Shown here: positions 22,840 through 29,418 of the stretch, piece after piece
Layout: each line of letters starts with the position of its first letter
Position numbering within the stretch: position 1 is the first letter of the stretch
Origin: JBOGFI01 sp050743365
Lineage (GTDB): Bacteria > Actinomycetota > Acidimicrobiia > IMCC26256 > JACDBD01
Length of the DNA stretch: 30,812 bases
Direction: 5' to 3'
Assembly: GCA_050743365.1 (NCBI GenBank)
Contig: JBOGFI010000094.1
Location: forward strand, 1 to 30,812
Made by a program: the position numbers and the translations under genes
The notes under the pieces: generated by a model
What the model was told of the DNA's origin: nothing
Seen by the model: the letters and a program-made list of their open reading frames with translations, nothing else
Database searches by the model: none

Positions 22840-23963
22840 CCGTCGTCACGGTCGACCGGCGGCTCATGGAGGGGTCGGAGGCGATGGCCGAGGCTGCGAT
22901 CGCGGCCGGGTGCCGCTTCTTCGCCGGCTACCCGATGACGCCGTTCACCGAGCTGCTCGAGCACTTCGCCCGCCGTCTCCCCGAGGTCGGCGGGGTGTGC
23001 ATCAACGCCGAGAGCGAGCTCGAAGCCGTGGGCATGGCGTGGGGGGCGCTGGCCACCGGCGCCCGAGCCGCCACCGGCTCCACCGGCCAGGGCCTCTCGC
23101 TCATGCAAGAGAGCTTCAGCGAGATCACCCTGGCCGAGCTGCCGCTCGTGATCTTCAACATGGCCCGGGGGCAGCAGGACTACTTCCAGGCAACCAGGGG
23201 CGGCGGCCACGGCGACTACCGCCACCTCGTGCTCGCGCCGCTCGACATCGCCGAGGCCGTCGAGCTCACCCAGCTCGCCTTCCACCTCGCCGACGAGTGG
23301 CGCAACCCCGTGCTCGTGTACGGCGACTATCTCCTCGCGCACACGAACGAGTCGGTGTCGGTCGGGCGCGTCGACTTCGGCGCGCTGCCGCCCAAGGACT
23401 GGGCCGTCGACGGGTCGCTCGCCGGCACCGGCCGGTCGCGCAGCATCTCGCCGCTCGGGATCGGCAAGCACGGCAACGAGGGCCCCGGCATCGAACGGCA
23501 CCTGCGCCAGGTCGCCGCCAAGCTGGGCGCCATCGAGCGGGCCGAAGCCCGGGTCGAGATCGGCCACACCGACGACGCCGAGACCGTCATCGTCGCGTTC
23601 GGGACACCGGCCAAGTTCGTGCGCTACGTCGTGCACCAGCTGCGGGCCGACGGCGAGAAGGTCGGGTACGTGCGGCCGATCACGCTGTGGCCCTACCCGT
23701 ACGAAGCGGTCCGGCAGGCCGCGGAGAGAGCGCGCACCGTCGGCGTCTTCGAGCTGTGCGCCGGGCAGATGATCGACGACGTGCGCCTCGGCGTGCTCGG
23801 CCGAACGCCGGTGGTGCCCGTCGGCGGCATCTCGACCGACGGGTCCGGCTTCGGCGTGGGGCCGCTGCTCGACGCCGAGATCATCCGCGACCGCATCCTC
23901 GCCCTGCACCGGGGCGGTGCCGACGCCGAGCTGCCGCCGCTGCCCGTCAACGAGCGCGGATAA
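22836..23963 (+). CDS. 2-oxoacid:ferredoxin oxidoreductase, alpha subunit (VorB-like)
   Basis: The 375-residue alpha subunit starts with a pyrimidine-binding thiamine domain (EGSEAMAEAAIAAGCRFFAG, then YPMTPFTELLE), followed by the domain II region. The stretch QQDYFQATRGGGHGDYRHLV is characteristic of VorB, the branched-chain 2-oxoacid enzyme, rather than of KorA. Near the end, VGVFELCAGQMIDDVRLGV matches the family. Substrate preference for branched-chain or similar 2-oxoacids is therefore favoured but not proven. The ATG overlaps the previous stop (ATGA). Confidence 0.9.
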   Translation: MTVVTVDRRLMEGSEAMAEAAIAAGCRFFAGYPMTPFTELLEHFARRLPEVGGVCINAESELEAVGMAWGALATGARAATGSTGQGLSLMQESFSEITLAELPLVIFNMARGQQDYFQATRGGGHGDYRHLVLAPLDIAEAVELTQLAFHLADEWRNPVLVYGDYLLAHTNESVSVGRVDFGALPPKDWAVDGSLAGTGRSRSISPLGIGKHGNEGPGIERHLRQVAAKLGAIERAEARVEIGHTDDAETVIVAFGTPAKFVRYVVHQLRADGEKVGYVRPITLWPYPYEAVRQAAERARTVGVFELCAGQMIDDVRLGVLGRTPVVPVGGISTDGSGFGVGPLLDAEIIRDRILALHRGGADAELPPLPVNERG

Positions 23964-23976
23964 CGAGGAGGAGAGC

Positions 23977-24873
23977 ATGACCACCGATGGCGTCGTCCCG
24001 CCCGGTCCGGTGCTCGATACCGCCGCGCCGCCCATCACGGCCGCGAAGAAGGTCGCCGGCCTCAAGCCCGACCTCCTGCTCACGCAGGAGCACAATCTGT
24101 GCCCCGGCTGCGGCGAGCCACTGGCGCTGCGTGCCTATCTGGAGACGCTCACCGAGCTTGGGGTCGCCGAGCGATCGGTCATGGTCGCCGGCATCGGCTG
24201 CTACACCGCCTTCTCCGGCACCGTCGACGTCGACCTCGTGCAGGCGCTGCACGGCCGCGCTCCCTCGGTCGCCACCGGCGTGAAGCGCATGCGCCCCGAC
24301 TGCGTGGTGTTCACCCTCCAGGGCGACGGCGACATGGTCAACGAGGGCCTCCAGGAGGTGCTCCACACCGCCGCTCGCGGCGAGCGGGTCACCTGCATCC
24401 TGCTCAACAACGGCGTGTTCGGCGAGACCGGCGGCCATATGACCGCCACTAGCGTGCTCGGTCAACGCACGAAGAACTCACTCGACGGACGCGACGCCGA
24501 GTATCACGGTTACCCCATCCTCATCGGCGACCTCGTCGCCCGCCTCGAGGGCGCCGCGTACGTGGCTCGCGGGTCGGTGCACAACGCCGGGTCGGTGGCA
24601 CGCACGAAGAGGATGTTCCGCCGTGCGTTCCAGAGCCAGATCGAGGGCGCGGGCTTCTCGTTCGTTGAGGTGCTGACCATGTGCCCGACCGGCTGGTTCA
24701 TCCCCACCGGCGAGGGCCCCGACTACATGCACGCGACGCTCGGAGAGGTCCACGTCATGGGCGAGCTCAAGGCCGACGGGGTCGTGAACACGACCGAAGA
24801 GCTGCACGACGAGAACGTGCGCAAGCAGCGCGAGGTCGAGGCCAAGCTGGCCGCCGGCGGCCTCGACGAGTAG
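23977..24873 (+). CDS. 2-oxoacid:ferredoxin oxidoreductase, beta (thiamine) subunit
   Basis: The 298-residue beta subunit holds the thiamine diphosphate site: CPGCGE (42-47) with cluster-type cysteines, GDGDMVNEGL at 116-125 and NNGVFGETGGHM at 144-155. These fit the VorA/KorB family. It is preceded by AGGAGGAG, so ATG 23977 is secure. It follows the alpha subunit by 13 bp and is followed by an acyl-CoA dehydrogenase after 26 bp. With the three subunits upstream, it completes the enzyme. Confidence 0.92.
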   Translation: MTTDGVVPPGPVLDTAAPPITAAKKVAGLKPDLLLTQEHNLCPGCGEPLALRAYLETLTELGVAERSVMVAGIGCYTAFSGTVDVDLVQALHGRAPSVATGVKRMRPDCVVFTLQGDGDMVNEGLQEVLHTAARGERVTCILLNNGVFGETGGHMTATSVLGQRTKNSLDGRDAEYHGYPILIGDLVARLEGAAYVARGSVHNAGSVARTKRMFRRAFQSQIEGAGFSFVEVLTMCPTGWFIPTGEGPDYMHATLGEVHVMGELKADGVVNTTEELHDENVRKQREVEAKLAAGGLDE

Positions 24874-24899
24874 CGAGCCTCGTCGGAACGCAGCGCGCG

Positions 24900-26066
24900 A
24901 TGGACTTCACCTATCCACCCGAGGCCGAGTCGTTCCGCACGCAGTTCCGGGCGTGGCTGGAGGAGCACCTGCCCGACGACCTCCGGGGCGTGCACGCGAG
25001 CGTGGCGATGGAGGGCGGCGCCGGCCTCGAGCGGCTACGAGCGTGGAACCGCACGCTGGCCGGCGCCCGCTACGCCGCCATCGCCTGGCCGCCCGACTAC
25101 GGAGGTCGAGGCGCCGGGGTCATGGAGCAGGTGGTGTTCGCCGAGGAGATGCACCGCGCCGGCGCCCCCGGGACGGTGAACCTCATCGGGCTCTCGAACA
25201 TCGCTCCCGCGATCATCGAGCACGGCACCGAGGATCAGAGGCGCCGGCTGCTCCCCCGGATGCTGCGCGGTGACGACATCTGGTGCCAGGGGTTCTCCGA
25301 GCCCGACGCCGGCTCCGACCTCGCGTCTCTCGCCACGTCGGCGATCGCCGACGGCGACGACTTCGTCGTCAACGGCCAGAAGACCTGGAACACGCTCGGC
25401 CACCTCGCCAACTGGTGCGAGCTCCTGGTGCGGTCGAACCCGGACGCGCCGAAGCACAAGGGCATCTCGTGCCTGCTCGTCGACATGACGCTCCCGGGCG
25501 TCGAGGTCCGGCCCCTCGTCACCATCACCGGCGAGCGGGAGTTCAGCGAGATCTTCTTCACCGACGTGCGCGTGCCCCGGGAGGCGCTGCTGGGCCCGCT
25601 CGACGACGGGTGGCGGGTGGCGATGACGACCCTCGCCCACGAACGCGGCGGAGTCGCGAGCCTGCACCTGGGCCTGCGCAAGAAGATCGCCGACCTGCTC
25701 GCCGAGGCGAAGCAGACCCCGCTCGGCGGGTCGCGTACCGCGGCGCAGGACCCGGTCCTGCGCCAGCGGCTGGCTCGCGTCTACCTCGAGGGTGAGCTCC
25801 TCAAGCTCGTGTCGCAGCGGGCGATCTCGGGAGCGATCCACGGCCGTGAGATGGGCCCCGAGTCGAGCGTCGCCAAGCTCGTGTGGAGCGAGGCCGAGCA
25901 GCACCTCTGCGAGGTCGCGGGTGACGTGCTCGGCGCCGACGCCGACCTCGGTCGCTGGGGTCGAGACCGGGTCGCCATGCGGTCGTTCACGATCGCGGGA
26001 GGCACCACCCAGGTCAACAAGAACATCATCGCCCAGCGCATCCTGGGCTTGCCGCGGGGCGGGTAG
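24900..26066 (+). CDS. Acyl-CoA dehydrogenase
   Basis: The 388-residue FAD-dependent dehydrogenase introduces an alpha-beta double bond into an acyl-CoA. It begins MDFTYPPEAESFRTQFRAWL, and WCQGFSEPDAGSDLA binds FAD. The C-terminal IAGGTTQVNKNIIAQRILGL is typical of actinobacterial FadE proteins. Where medium-chain enzymes have the catalytic glutamate (YEGT), this protein has Gly (AGGT), so its base must lie elsewhere or it needs a partner. Being directly downstream of the oxidoreductase genes, it probably takes their acyl-CoA product. ATG 24900 is chosen; the longer open frame overlaps the beta subunit. Confidence 0.88.
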   Translation: MDFTYPPEAESFRTQFRAWLEEHLPDDLRGVHASVAMEGGAGLERLRAWNRTLAGARYAAIAWPPDYGGRGAGVMEQVVFAEEMHRAGAPGTVNLIGLSNIAPAIIEHGTEDQRRRLLPRMLRGDDIWCQGFSEPDAGSDLASLATSAIADGDDFVVNGQKTWNTLGHLANWCELLVRSNPDAPKHKGISCLLVDMTLPGVEVRPLVTITGEREFSEIFFTDVRVPREALLGPLDDGWRVAMTTLAHERGGVASLHLGLRKKIADLLAEAKQTPLGGSRTAAQDPVLRQRLARVYLEGELLKLVSQRAISGAIHGREMGPESSVAKLVWSEAEQHLCEVAGDVLGADADLGRWGRDRVAMRSFTIAGGTTQVNKNIIAQRILGLPRGG

Positions 26067-26093
26067 GCGGCGGGTAGCCCCCGGCGGCGTGCG

Positions 26094-27353
26094 GTGGCAA
26101 GCTCGCGGGTCGTGGCGGAGCTCAACGCCCACGAGGCCGTCAACGTCTACTTCGACGAGGCCGCCGGCCTGATCGACCTCGACGAGGAGATGGGCGACAT
26201 CCTCAAGTCGTCCTACCGGGAGATCTCCGTACAGGTGCCGGTGCGGCTCGACTCCGGCGGGCTGCTCGTGGTGCGGGGCTACCGGGTGCAGCACAACGGC
26301 GCGCGCGGCCCGTACAAGGGCGGGATTCGCTACCACCCCACTACCGACCTCAACGAGGTCCGGGCCATGGCCTCGCTCATGACCTGGAAGACCTCGCTGC
26401 TCGAGATCCCCTTCGGCGGCGCCAAGGGCGGCATCGAGGTCGACCCGCGCGTGCTCAGCCAGCGCGAGCTCGAGCGCATGACCAGGCGGTTCACGCTCGC
26501 GATCAGCCACGTGCTCGGCGTCTACCGCGACATCCCCGCGCCCGACGTCAACACCAACGCCCAGGTGATGGCGTGGATGATGGACGCCTTCTCGGGCAAG
26601 GAGGGGTACACGCCCGCCATCGTGACCGGGAAGCCGCTCGACTTCGGGGGCGCACCGGGACGGGAGCAGGCGACCGGTCGGGGCTGCGTGTACGTGCTCG
26701 ACGCCGCCACCAAGCACTGGGGCGTCGACCTCTCGAGCATGCGGGCGGCGATCCAGGGCTTCGGAAACGTCGGCTCGTGGGCGGCGCTCGAGCTGGCCGA
26801 GCGGGGCGTGAAGGTCATCGCAGTGTCGGACATGTACGGAGGCGTGTACCGGAGCGACGGGCTCGACGTGCACGCCCTGGCGGCGCTGGCACGCGAGGGC
26901 CGGGCCGTCAAGGAGGCCGAGGAGGGCGAGTCGATCACCAACGAGGACCTGATCGAGCTCGACTGCGATGTGCTGATCCCCGCCGCGCTCGGCGAGGTGA
27001 TCCGCAAGGACAACGCCGAACGGGTGCGGGCCCGGATCGTTGTCGAGGCGGCGAACTACCCGACCACGCCCGACGCCGACAAGATCCTCAACGACCGTGG
27101 CGTCCGCGTGATCCCCGACGTGCTCGCGAACGGCGGCGGCGTGACCGGCTCCTACTTCGAGTGGACGCAGAACATCCAACAGTTCACGTGGAAGGAGTCG
27201 CGGTTCAACGACGAGCTCGAGGACAAGCTGCGGGACGCCTTCGAGTCGGTCGCCGGCTTCGCCGACTACCACAGTTGCTCGATGCGCATGGCCGCCTTCG
27301 CCATCGCGATCACGAGGGTCGCCCACGCCGCCCGCCTCCGCGGGTACATCTAG
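26094..27353 (+). CDS. Glutamate dehydrogenase (Glu/Leu/Phe/Val family)
   Basis: The 419-residue hexameric-type amino acid dehydrogenase deaminates the amino acid to a 2-oxoacid using NAD(P). Key residues are Lys75 in GPYKGGIR, Lys99, Lys111 in FGGAKGGI, the catalytic Asp151 in PAPDVNT and the Rossmann GFGNVG (222-227). The GPYKGGIR lysine argues for glutamate rather than leucine. The start is GTG 26094 or, equally likely, GTG 26112; no ribosome site settles this. It lies 27 bp after the acyl-CoA dehydrogenase and may be the last gene of the oxidoreductase operon. Confidence 0.88.
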   Translation: MASSRVVAELNAHEAVNVYFDEAAGLIDLDEEMGDILKSSYREISVQVPVRLDSGGLLVVRGYRVQHNGARGPYKGGIRYHPTTDLNEVRAMASLMTWKTSLLEIPFGGAKGGIEVDPRVLSQRELERMTRRFTLAISHVLGVYRDIPAPDVNTNAQVMAWMMDAFSGKEGYTPAIVTGKPLDFGGAPGREQATGRGCVYVLDAATKHWGVDLSSMRAAIQGFGNVGSWAALELAERGVKVIAVSDMYGGVYRSDGLDVHALAALAREGRAVKEAEEGESITNEDLIELDCDVLIPAALGEVIRKDNAERVRARIVVEAANYPTTPDADKILNDRGVRVIPDVLANGGGVTGSYFEWTQNIQQFTWKESRFNDELEDKLRDAFESVAGFADYHSCSMRMAAFAIAITRVAHAARLRGYI

Positions 27354-27357
27354 GGGC

Positions 27358-27384
27358 CAGCGGCATAACTGTCACAGGCCGCTG
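27358..27384 (+). terminator. Hairpin after glutamate dehydrogenase
   Basis: CAGCGGC (27358-27364) and GCCGCTG (27378-27384) form a perfect 7-bp stem with a 13-nt loop, four bases after the stop codon, followed by CTATT. It may end the oxidoreductase operon. It lies just outside the inverted-repeat cassette at 27390. Confidence 0.4.
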
Positions 27385-27389
27385 CTATT

Positions 27390-27432
27390 GATGCGTCCAT
27401 GAAGTACCAGGGTGGTACCTGGGAGACGCATC
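27390..27432. repeat. Left terminal repeat/hairpin of the cassette
   Basis: The outer arm GATGCGTCCATGAAGTACC, loop AGGGT and inner arm GGTACCTGGGAGACGCATC pair through 8 outer and 5 inner base pairs, with a 6x6 internal loop. The gene's ATG (27399-27401) lies in that internal loop. The inner arm matches the complement of the right repeat's inner arm at 18 of 19 positions. Confidence 0.75.
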
Positions 27433-28322
27433 TTGAGCGGACGGCCAAGCCTCAGCACGGCGCGTTCACCCGACAACAGGCTCTCGAGGCAGGAATGAGC
27501 CCCCGACAGCTGCATCGCCGCGTGCTCGACGGCCGGGTCGTCGCCATAGACCGCGGCGTTTACCGTCACGCGACGACACCCGAGAGCTGGCAGCAGCGAC
27601 TCATCGCCGCTTGTCTCGCCGGCCCCGCGGTTGCCTCACATCGGTCCGCCGGGCTTCTCTGGGACTTCCCGACGACGCCATCCGAAGTACTAGAGGTGAC
27701 CGCACTGCGTCATCGGCGCCGGAAGGCCGCGGACGTCATCTGGCACGAGTCGTATCACCTAACCGCGCGAGACATCACTGAACGCGACGGGATCGCGGTC
27801 ACACGACCGGTGCGGACCTTCCTTGATCTCGGCTGGGTGCTGACCGGTGATCAACTCGAGGAGGTTCTCAACGAGGGGCTTCGCAGGAACCTGCTGTCGG
27901 TACCCGCCGTCTGGCAGCGCATGGAGGAGCTGGGGCTCCTTCGCCCCGGCGCCGGTCGAGTCCGGAAGGTGCTCCGGGGCCACGTGCCCGGTCAGCGGCG
28001 TCCCGAGAGTGTGCTTGAGACCCGCTTCCTCCAGCTGATCCGAGCGGCCCGAGTCCCGGAGCCCGTCGGCCAGCACGAGGTGCGGGTCGCCGACAAGCTG
28101 ATCGCTCGCATCGACTTTGCGTATCCAGAACTCAAGCTGGCGATCGAACTCGACGGCAAGGCGTATCACTTCGGTGAGCGAGCTGATTGTCGTGATCGCG
28201 GCCGCGAGAACGCGCTCGTGGCGCTCCACTGGCGCGTCCTGCGCTTCGATTGGGAGGACGTAACGCGACGACCTGACTACGTGATCGCAACACTGAGAGG
28301 AGCGCTCCGGGCAACCGCATGA
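27399..28322 (+). CDS. AbiEi-like N-terminal / DUF559 nuclease-like protein
   Basis: The 307-residue protein has an AbiEi-type antitoxin-like winged helix at about 12-60 (AKPQHGAFTRQQALEAGMS, then VAIDRGVYRHA). A linker follows, then a DUF559 (Vsr/PD-(D/E)XK-related) domain at about 205-305. Candidate metal ligands are Asp239 in RIDFAYP and Glu250/Asp252/Lys254 in IELDGKAYH, so catalysis looks possible. Proteins of this architecture are common in actinobacteria; their role is not established. ATG 27399 is the only sensible start; it lacks a Shine-Dalgarno and sits in a hairpin, so translation may be weak or structure-controlled. Its first 12 codons are the terminal repeat. No AbiEii toxin partner is adjacent. 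Confidence 0.8.
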   Translation: MKYQGGTWETHLERTAKPQHGAFTRQQALEAGMSPRQLHRRVLDGRVVAIDRGVYRHATTPESWQQRLIAACLAGPAVASHRSAGLLWDFPTTPSEVLEVTALRHRRRKAADVIWHESYHLTARDITERDGIAVTRPVRTFLDLGWVLTGDQLEEVLNEGLRRNLLSVPAVWQRMEELGLLRPGAGRVRKVLRGHVPGQRRPESVLETRFLQLIRAARVPEPVGQHEVRVADKLIARIDFAYPELKLAIELDGKAYHFGERADCRDRGRENALVALHWRVLRFDWEDVTRRPDYVIATLRGALRATA

Positions 28323-28363
28323 TGCGTCTCCTAGGTACCGCCCTGGTACCTAGGGGACGCATC
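28321..28363. repeat. Right terminal repeat/hairpin of the cassette
   Basis: GATGCGTCTCCTAGGTACC, loop GCCCT and GGTACCTAGGGGACGCATC form a 19-bp stem with one G-T wobble. The gene's TGA overlaps its first two bases, and the TAG of the convergent kinase gene (28363-28365) uses its last base. It might terminate transcription from both sides, but there is no T-tract. Confidence 0.75.
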
Positions 28364-29418
28364 TACAGCTGGGTGGTCTCGGCGAGGTCGGCGGCTTTCT
28401 GCATCATGTCGAGCACGATCGGGCCGAAGGCCTCCATCTTGGGGTTGTCGGCACCGCCCTGCCGGTAGCGGGCGTAGCCGCCCTCGAGCACGATCGCGAT
28501 CTTGAACCGGGCGAGGATCTCGTAGTAGTCGATCTCGTCGACGGGACGGCCGCTCTCGCGCTCGTAGTACTCGAGCACCTGCTCGCGCGACGGCATGCCG
28601 GTGTAGTCGACGTACCCCGCCGTCGACGGGTCGTCGCCCTCCCGGGGCCAGCCCATGATCACCCAGCCGAGGTCGAGCAGCGGGTCGCCCACCGTCGCCA
28701 TCTCCCAGTCGACGATCGCCGCGAGCCGCGCCGGGGCGCCGTGGCTGAACATCACGTTGGCGAACTGGTAGTCGCCGTGCATGATCCCGGGCTCGTACCG
28801 GCTCGGCTTGTGCCGGCGTAGCCAGTCGGCGGCGGCCTCGGTGCCGGGAAGCTCACGGATCTGGAACTTCGACAGGTGCGAGAGCCAGCGGTCGACCTGG
28901 CGTTCGTGGAACCCGTCGGGCCGGCCCAACCCCTCGAGCCCGCGCGCCCGCCAGTCGACCTTCGACAGCTTGGCGATCCCGTCGACGAGCTGGTAGCCGA
29001 GCCCGGCGCGCGCCCCGAGGTCGGCATCGAACGGCGGCGGCCACGTCTGCCCCATGCTCATCGGCGACCAGCCGTCGACGTAGCCCATCAAGTAGAAGGT
29101 TGCGCCGAGCACGCTGGTGTCGTCGCAGGCGGCGATCGCCTCGGCGTGGGGCACGTCGGTGCCGTTGAGCGCCGAGAGCACCCGCCACTCGCGCAGCATG
29201 GTCTCGTTCCGTCCCTCCGGCACCTGGCGGGGCGGACGCCGGAGCACCATCCGGTGCTCACCGCGGGTGATCTCGAAGATCTCGTTCGACGAGCCGCCAC
29301 TGATGAAACGGGCCGCGAGCCGTTCCTCCGCGCCCGGGAGCCTCCGTTCGTCCATCCAACGCGCGAGAGCGGTCTCGTCGATGAGTCCTGCGACCCGTTC
29401 CTGCTCGCTCGTGCTCAC
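28363..29418 (-). CDS. APH-like phosphotransferase (ACAD10/11 kinase-domain or LvaA-like)
   Basis: The 351-residue protein has an aminoglycoside phosphotransferase/choline kinase fold. FISGGSSNEIFEITRGEHRM and VLRRPP form the ATP lobe, the catalytic loop is HGDYQFANVMF (Asp216, Asn221) and the metal-binding Asp237 is in IVDWEMATVGDP. Sequence and context match the kinase-like half of ACAD10/ACAD11 and bacterial LvaA, which phosphorylates 4-hydroxyacyl-CoA. A small hydroxyacyl-CoA is thus a better guess than an antibiotic. GTG 29418 overlaps the stop of the dehydrogenase upstream by four bases (GTGA), implying coupled synthesis. A longer apparent open frame through the dehydrogenase is a shadow, not a fusion. 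Confidence 0.88.
   Translation of the reverse strand: MSTSEQERVAGLIDETALARWMDERRLPGAEERLAARFISGGSSNEIFEITRGEHRMVLRRPPRQVPEGRNETMLREWRVLSALNGTDVPHAEAIAACDDTSVLGATFYLMGYVDGWSPMSMGQTWPPPFDADLGARAGLGYQLVDGIAKLSKVDWRARGLEGLGRPDGFHERQVDRWLSHLSKFQIRELPGTEAAADWLRRHKPSRYEPGIMHGDYQFANVMFSHGAPARLAAIVDWEMATVGDPLLDLGWVIMGWPREGDDPSTAGYVDYTGMPSREQVLEYYERESGRPVDEIDYYEILARFKIAIVLEGGYARYRQGGADNPKMEAFGPIVLDMMQKAADLAETTQL

Larger units (their letters stand above)
27390..28363 (+). mobile_element. Inverted-repeat cassette with an AbiEi/DUF559 gene, 974 bp
   Basis: The unit starts and ends with imperfect 43-bp terminal inverted repeats (27390-27432, 28321-28363). The left repeat matches the complement of the right at 37 of 43 positions. 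Each is itself a hairpin. The only gene between them runs from ATG 27399, inside the left repeat, to the TGA at 28320-28322, at the edge of the right one. No transposase, recombinase or target duplication is seen. The nuclease-like product may drive its own homing, or a transposase elsewhere may act on the ends; both are inference. Confidence 0.55.

Noticed and set aside
22716..24095. 459-residue minus-strand frame over the oxidoreductase subunits
   Set aside because: Antisense artefact of high GC; the subunits on the plus strand are complete with overlapping starts and stops.
25035..27326. 763-residue minus-strand open frame across the acyl-CoA and glutamate dehydrogenase genes
   Set aside because: Antisense shadow of two well-supported genes in GC-rich DNA; composition is His/Val/Arg/Gly-rich and no domain is recognisable.
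27399..28322. Complete AbiE toxin-antitoxin pair
   Set aside because: No AbiEii nucleotidyltransferase gene is adjacent; the next gene is an APH-like kinase on the other strand that belongs with a dehydrogenase.
28363..29418. Aminoglycoside resistance kinase
   Set aside because: The sequence resembles the ACAD10/11-associated branch and is translationally coupled to an acyl-CoA dehydrogenase, so antibiotic resistance is unlikely.
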